Shown piece after piece: positions 60,070 to 64,000 of a DNA stretch of 64,000 nt (position 1 is its first letter; each line of letters begins with the position of its first letter). Where the stretch lies: assembly GCA_021325675.1 (NCBI GenBank), contig JAJTCM010000009.1, forward strand, positions 1 to 64,000. Direction: 5' to 3'. The position numbers and the translations under genes were made by a program. The notes beneath the pieces were generated by a model. The model did not search any database. It was not told the origin of the DNA and was given only the letters and a program-made list of their open reading frames with translations. This DNA comes from Crocinitomicaceae bacterium (GTDB lineage: Bacteria > Bacteroidota > Bacteroidia > Flavobacteriales_D > Crocinitomicaceae).

Positions 60070-60630
60070 ATGAAAAAATTGATTTTAATCCCCGTTCTTC
60101 TTCTCCAGTTTCAATTGTTTGCCCAGAATACGGTCAAAATTGAGAATGTGGAGTTTTTCAAAAACATCACTGTCGGTGATGAAAAGCTGGTAATCAACGG
60201 TGGTGGCCTGCGCGAAAAATACTGGTTCGACCTTTATGTAGCGGCGCTATACCTGAAAACCAAATCTACTGACGCTTCGAAGATCATCAACAAGCACGAA
60301 GAAATGGCCATTTACCTGAAGCTGGTTTCCGACAAAGTAACCCGCGATAAGTTCATCGAAACGGTAAAGGAAGGATTTGCCAATGCAACTGCCGGAAAAG
60401 CTACGAAAGAAGAAATCAAAAAATTCACAGGCTTTTTTACCGGTGAATTCAAAAACGGGGACAAAATTTACCTCGAATATATTCCTTCCAAAGGGCTCCA
60501 GGTTGAGAAGAACGGCAAGCATATCGGAACGATCGAAGGCCTTGAATTTAAAAAAGCATTGTTCTCCATCTGGCTGGGAAGCAAAACCGTAGACGAAACA
60601 CTGCGGGACGGTATGCTCGGAAAAGAGTAA
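60070..60630 (+). CDS. Chalcone isomerase-like secreted protein
   Basis: Protein of 186 residues with a signal peptide (1-18, QLFAQN). Landmarks of the chalcone isomerase-like family (Chalcone_3): GDEKLVINGGGLREKYWFDLYVAALYL near residues 36-62, FTGFFTGEFKNGDKIYLEYIPSKG and FKKALFSIWLGSKTVDETLRDGMLG. Bacterial members are not flavonoid enzymes; a lipid-binding or unknown periplasmic role is usual. It is 63 bp after ligA. Confidence 0.92.
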   Translation: MKKLILIPVLLLQFQLFAQNTVKIENVEFFKNITVGDEKLVINGGGLREKYWFDLYVAALYLKTKSTDASKIINKHEEMAIYLKLVSDKVTRDKFIETVKEGFANATAGKATKEEIKKFTGFFTGEFKNGDKIYLEYIPSKGLQVEKNGKHIGTIEGLEFKKALFSIWLGSKTVDETLRDGMLGKE

Positions 60631-60946
60631 GGAGATTCTAAATTCGTAGCGCTTCGCGCATTTGTAAATTCCGGGCGTAATCAATCTACCAATTCCGAAT
60701 CTACAAATCGTCGAATCTTATAAAGCAAAAAGCCACCCGGTTGAGCATAGCACTATGTTACCGGGTAGCTTCGTCTATAGCTTGAACTATAGAAAAGGTT
60801 TTGTTGTAAAAGGAATGAGCGGTTGGGGGCCAGGTCTTTCAGTTTAAGTGCCGGCAGGCTCCTGGTTCAGTTGTGTTTCAGGTTTGGTCGTCGGTTCAGT
60901 ATTAAGGCAGATTCTGTTTCAGCTGTTGTTCAGGTAAGTTGTTTTT
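60631..60946. other. 316-bp gap: terminator and motif-rich 3' UTR, no gene
   Basis: Lies between the convergent chalcone-isomerase-like gene and the beta-barrel gene. It holds the intrinsic terminator at 60724-60770 (- strand), a CTATAG/CTATAG small inverted repeat near 60776-60792 and, on the - strand, six CTGAA words between 60837 and 60933. No coding ORF is seen. Confidence 0.6.
60724..60770 (-). terminator. Intrinsic terminator of the beta-barrel gene
   Basis: On the - strand AGCTACCCGGT pairs with ACCGGGTGGCT (with one mismatch), enclosing a smaller ACATAG/CTATGC stem, and is followed by TTTTTGC. It lies about 180 bp after the gene, so the transcript has an unusually long 3' UTR. Confidence 0.85.
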
Positions 60947-61555
60947 TTAGTCTTTTTTACCACCGCCACCGAATTTCAAGCCGGCGCCGAAAATCAGCTT
61001 ATGCGGTTCGCGGAACCCTGTACGGCTGGAGTTCCCAATATCATACGTCATTCCTTCGTAGGCGGCATTCACCATGAGTGGACCGATGTCGAAAACCAAA
61101 CCTGCGCGGTACCCCAGACCATTTTGTCCCACATTCCAGTCGCGGGTATTGTCAAAATTCTGTGTAACGTCAACCAGGTAGTTGTAAACAGGGCCCGCTT
61201 CAATGGAAACCGGTCCGAGGATATTTACGCCAAACATAACCGGAACCCCGACTTTGTTGGCGCGGTAGGCCACGCTTTGATCATTGAAAGTGACATGGCC
61301 GCTCTGGTGGGTATACAAAGCCATTGGTTTTACATAAACCGGTCCTGCTTTCAAACGGACAAAAGCCCCGGCTTCGAAACCCATAATGTTTTTCCCGGTA
61401 ACAACATCATTGAAACCTTCGTCTATATGCTGCATGCGTACTTCTCCTGTACTAACCCCACCAACGATACCGCCGGTGAACATTTGTGCTTGTGTCATGA
61501 ACGGGCAGAGAATGAAAAGAAAGGCTCCCGCTGCTATTTGATTGATTGTTTTCAT
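60947..61555 (-). CDS. Outer-membrane beta-barrel (porin family) protein
   Basis: Protein of 202 residues with signal peptide (1-23, PFMTQAQ). Alternating strand-like segments (FEAGAFVRLKAGPVYVKPMALYT, KVGVPVMFGVNILGPVSIEAGPVYNYL) match the Bacteroidota small beta-barrel (OMP_b-brl_2/porin family). It is rich in Gly at the end (KFGGGGKKD) and lacks the usual terminal aromatic, which is odd for a barrel. Function unknown. A TGGCATGG-containing stretch lies about 50 bp upstream. Confidence 0.88.
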   Translation of the reverse strand: MKTINQIAAGAFLFILCPFMTQAQMFTGGIVGGVSTGEVRMQHIDEGFNDVVTGKNIMGFEAGAFVRLKAGPVYVKPMALYTHQSGHVTFNDQSVAYRANKVGVPVMFGVNILGPVSIEAGPVYNYLVDVTQNFDNTRDWNVGQNGLGYRAGLVFDIGPLMVNAAYEGMTYDIGNSSRTGFREPHKLIFGAGLKFGGGGKKD

Positions 61556-61770
61556 AACATTTGATTTAGAGGTTAAACAAATCGCTTCTGCATTAAAGCT
61601 TTGTCAAAACCATGCCATTTCGTGCCAGAATTTCAAAAAATCCAGTAAATACGCTACATCCCGGAATTCTGCCAAAACACTGTCAGGCGCATTTTTTGCC
61701 ATTCTGAAAATTTTAACTTCAAATTGGTAAAAAAAGCTGTTTTTTCACGCCGTTTTTTTGCAAACTTTTT

Positions 61771-61778
61771 TACTTTTG
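61771..61778 (+). promoter_or_regulatory. Promoter -7 box of dapA
   Basis: TACTTTTG, an exact consensus match, 17 bp before the ATG at 61796. Confidence 0.6.
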
Positions 61779-61795
61779 TACAAATAAATAAGCTG

Positions 61796-62674
61796 ATGTA
61801 CACACAATTTACCGGCACAGGCACAGCGCTTGTAACTCCTTTCAACGACGACCTTTCCATTGATTTTGAAGGTTTAAAGAAACTCGTCAGGCTGCAAATC
61901 GACGGCGGCGTGGATTTTCTTGTCGTTCAGGGCACAACAGGTGAATCGCCAACACTTTCCCAAAATGAAAAGGAAGCCGTTTTGAATTGTGTGATGGAAG
62001 AAAACAACGGCAAGCTCCCGGTGGTTTACGGCGTTGGCGGCAACGATACCAAAAAAGTAGCCGAAGCCCTGCGCGCTGTTCCGAAAGGCGTTGACGGGAT
62101 CCTTTCCGTTTCACCTTATTATAATAAGCCGGTGCAGGAAGGGATTTTTCAGCATTACAAGTATTTGGCGGAATCCACGGATTTACCGATTATACTATAT
62201 AATGTACCGGGACGCACCGGTTCCAATGTAACAGCGGAAACTACCCTGCGCCTGGCGGAAATCAAAAACATTGTTGCCATGAAGGAAGCTTCCGGCAATT
62301 TTGACCAGATCATGGAAATCATTCGCTGCAAGCCTGAAAATTTTAATGTTTTGTCAGGTGACGATGCTATCACGCTCCCGTTGATTGCTGTCGGTTCTGC
62401 GGGTGTAATTTCGGTGGTCTCCAATGCGCTGCCGGAACTGTTTTCGAAGATGGTAAAGTCCTCGCTATCGAACGACTTTTCAACAGCAAGAGGGCTGCAT
62501 TATGAATTATTGTTAATAACTCGTTTGTTCTTCGAAGAGGGTAATCCCGGAGGTGTAAAGATCGGGTTATCAGCCAGAAACATAGTAAAAAACAAGATGC
62601 GTTTACCGCTTTTCCCGGTTTCAAAATCGCTCGAGGAAAGAATTCTTAATGAAATGTTTCGTTTGTTAAAATAA
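61796..62674 (+). CDS. dapA: 4-hydroxy-tetrahydrodipicolinate synthase
   Basis: Protein of 292 residues from the ATG at 61796 (MYTQFTGTGTALVTPF); an in-frame ATG at 61724 would add a non-family stretch. Landmarks: VVQGTTGESPTLSQ, SVSPYYNKPVQEG, LYNVPGRTG with the Tyr135 proton relay, and the Schiff-base Lys163 in VAMKEASGNF. It condenses pyruvate with aspartate semialdehyde in lysine and diaminopimelate synthesis. Confidence 0.97.
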   Translation: MYTQFTGTGTALVTPFNDDLSIDFEGLKKLVRLQIDGGVDFLVVQGTTGESPTLSQNEKEAVLNCVMEENNGKLPVVYGVGGNDTKKVAEALRAVPKGVDGILSVSPYYNKPVQEGIFQHYKYLAESTDLPIILYNVPGRTGSNVTAETTLRLAEIKNIVAMKEASGNFDQIMEIIRCKPENFNVLSGDDAITLPLIAVGSAGVISVVSNALPELFSKMVKSSLSNDFSTARGLHYELLLITRLFFEEGNPGGVKIGLSARNIVKNKMRLPLFPVSKSLEERILNEMFRLLK

Positions 62675-62680
62675 AGTTTT

Positions 62681-62688
62681 TATTTTCG
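62681..62688 (+). promoter_or_regulatory. Possible -7 box
   Basis: TATTTTCG, one change from TAnnTTTG, 23 bp before the lipoprotein ATG; TTTG at 62662 is 15 bp upstream, shorter than the normal spacing. Confidence 0.45.
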
Positions 62689-62711
62689 TGCAAAATTCTA
62701 TTTTATAATAA

Positions 62712-63575
62712 ATGATGAATAAATTAACTTACGTACTTTTAGTTTCATTGCCACTCTGGTACGCTTGTTCCGGGGAAGAAAACGAAGATGTAAACCAGGT
62801 TGAAGTAGAGACGGAAGACAAGGAAACGAATTCCATCAGCTTCAATATTCCTTCGCCATCCGAGCAATTTGAGATTATTTCCAACCTGGACGGCGTTAAA
62901 AACCTGACCCTTGTAAACGACTACAACAAAGCGAACTCGTACGAGGGATCGGCTTCCAAAGCTTTAAACTTTGGGGTTTACATTGCTGATGTTGCTTACC
63001 TGACCAGCTTTAAGGAAACTTCCAAATACCTTTCTTATTTCTCCAAAATTGAAAAACTGGGCAATGACCTCGGTGTTTCCCAGGTATTTACGAAAGAATT
63101 AGGTGACGGTGCGAAAAAATGGGAAGGCAATGCCGACTCTTTGTTCAAGCTGTCTGACCAGACATATACAAAAACTTTCCAGAAATTAGTCGACATCGAA
63201 AAAGGGAACGAATTGTCCCTGATGCTGGCCGGTGGCTGGATCGAATCCATGCACCTGATTTTGGGTACATCCAAAGGCTTCTCCAAGAGCCCGCAGATTG
63301 ACCGTATTTTGGTTGACCAAAAACTTGTTGCTGAAAATCTTATCGACTTCATGCTTGATTATCAAGACAATGCAGATGTAAAAACTTACATTGATAAAAT
63401 TGGAATGATTTTGGATATCTACCAAGGGTTAGATTGTACTTCAGGTGAAACTAAAATTTCCAAGTCAGGAAATAAGGTGTCACTGTCCGGAGGTGACGAG
63501 TGTAAGCTGAACGAAAAAACATTCGCCAAACTCAAAGAGGAAGTTACAAAATTAAGAAGTGAAATTGTTAAATAA
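62712..63575 (+). CDS. Lipoprotein of unknown function
   Basis: Protein of 287 residues; ATG codons at 62712 and 62715 are adjacent and both usable. The N-terminus KLTYVLLVSLPLWYACSGEENED ends in a lipobox-like YAC and a run of acidic residues, so it is probably lipid-anchored. The mature part is mostly helical: FGVYIADVAYLTSFKETSKYLSYF, LMLAGGWIESMHLIL and MLDIYQGLDCTSGE. No family recognised. The secreted gene at 63584 begins 8 bp after its stop, suggesting an operon. Confidence 0.85.
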   Translation: MMNKLTYVLLVSLPLWYACSGEENEDVNQVEVETEDKETNSISFNIPSPSEQFEIISNLDGVKNLTLVNDYNKANSYEGSASKALNFGVYIADVAYLTSFKETSKYLSYFSKIEKLGNDLGVSQVFTKELGDGAKKWEGNADSLFKLSDQTYTKTFQKLVDIEKGNELSLMLAGGWIESMHLILGTSKGFSKSPQIDRILVDQKLVAENLIDFMLDYQDNADVKTYIDKIGMILDIYQGLDCTSGETKISKSGNKVSLSGGDECKLNEKTFAKLKEEVTKLRSEIVK

Positions 63576-63583
63576 GTAAAACT

Positions 63584-64000
63584 ATGATGTTGAAGGGTAC
63601 TAAAGTTATCGGTTTAATTGTTGCATTAACAATTAGCAATGTATGGGCACAGTGTCCAGCTCCTGAAAAAATGGTTAAAGCTAGCTCCAAGTCAAAAGAG
63701 ACCTGGGGTGTGAACTCCCAGTCAAAAGCGGGAGCTTTAATCACCGGCCAGTCGTATGAAATGTCTTTCATTGCGCAGCCCGACTATGACTACCGTATTA
63801 CTACCGGAACGGCTAACGCTGATAAAGGTGAGGTGTCTTTTGAGGTCTACGAAATGATCAGCGAAAAAGACGACAAAGGTCAATACAAGAAGGTGAAGAA
63901 AGTATTGATTTCTTCTGCCGACGCGGAATCCAAAACAGTTGAATTTACAACTGACAAAGGAAGAAAATTAATGATCTCCGTTACCTTTGAAGGAAGCGAC
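63584..64000 (+). CDS. Secreted protein of unknown function, cut by window end
   Basis: 139 codons from the ATG at 63584 with no stop before the window edge. Signal peptide (1-23, ISNVWAQ), then a mature segment with CPAPEKMVKASSKSKETWGV and a beta-like domain (SYEMSFIAQPDYDYRITTGTA, GEVSFEVYEMISEKDDKGQYK). It lies 8 bp after the lipoprotein gene. Likely periplasmic or surface; no family recognised from the visible part. Confidence 0.8.
   Translation, partial: MMLKGTKVIGLIVALTISNVWAQCPAPEKMVKASSKSKETWGVNSQSKAGALITGQSYEMSFIAQPDYDYRITTGTANADKGEVSFEVYEMISEKDDKGQYKKVKKVLISSADAESKTVEFTTDKGRKLMISVTFEGSD

Overview
The window looks like a chromosomal segment of a gliding or ex-gliding Bacteroidota bacterium, most likely Flavobacteriales and possibly near Crocinitomicaceae/Fluviicola (inference, not tested by phylogeny). 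The evidence is several secreted proteins ending in type IX secretion (T9SS) sorting domains of both A and B type, a PorP/SprF protein, SprB repeats, BshC of bacillithiol synthesis, recurrent TAnnTTTG promoter -7 boxes, and almost no Shine-Dalgarno sequences. I saw no rRNA, tRNA, CRISPR array, transposase or prophage gene. The only module that looks mobile is a small toxin-antitoxin pair at 36.0-36.6 kb.

Layout. 0-2.4 kb: 5' part of a T9SS leucine-rich protein (- strand). 2.5-5.2 kb: rpsO-pnp. 5.4-12.7 kb: an envelope block with two paralogous secreted proteins carrying tandem chromo-barrel/Tudor-knot-like units, a secreted coiled-coil protein and a 1463-residue adhesin-like protein with ten SprB repeats. 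12.7-15.1 kb: rhodanese, DedA, aroE and an AlbA_2 protein. 15.4-23.9 kb: a membrane protein, secreted subtilase, GNAT, YfhO-type membrane protein, AAA/DUF4143 ATPase and an intradiol dioxygenase-like T9SS protein. 24.0-27.6 kb: two secreted proteins (- strand). 27.8-31.8 kb: MMPL and MFS transporters and a small Cys-containing secreted protein. 32.0-36.6 kb: pirin, nitroreductase, DUF58, SDR, DUF3817 and the DUF433-DUF5615 pair. 36.6-40.0 kb: comB-like, S1/P1-PLC-like and bshC. 40.1-47.0 kb, all - strand: GNAT, kbl, rplU-rpmA, DUF1801, HhH/zinc-ribbon, MBL hydrolase, DUF423, MltF-like and AcpH-like. 47.1-52.6 kb: cyclophilin, a dinB-OMP-GDPD operon, a tiny type-B sorting-domain protein coupled to PorP/SprF, and TerC. 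52.7-60.6 kb: uvrB-EamA, a NatAB-type ABC exporter, ligA and a chalcone-isomerase-like protein. 60.9-64 kb: a beta-barrel protein, dapA, and an unrecognised lipoprotein followed by a secreted protein cut by the window end.

How the genes fit together. Housekeeping genes (translation and RNA decay, DNA repair by uvrB, ligA and dinB, aroE, dapA, kbl, bshC) alternate with lineage-specific envelope genes that probably share the T9SS. I saw no core T9SS machinery (PorK-N, Sov) in the window. The most distinctive signals outside genes are: (i) TAnnTTTG boxes placed only 4-5 bp before start codons, which implies leaderless mRNAs; (ii) a 34-bp palindromic element with 30 of 34 positions shared at two sites 20 kb apart; (iii) a set of 60-200 bp intergenic inverted repeats, each built from its own short word. 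The most unusual proteins are the secreted Tudor-knot-like pair, the sorting-domain-only protein next to PorP/SprF, and the dioxygenase with a T9SS tail but no visible signal peptide. All functions come from sequence motifs recognised by eye. No database search was run.
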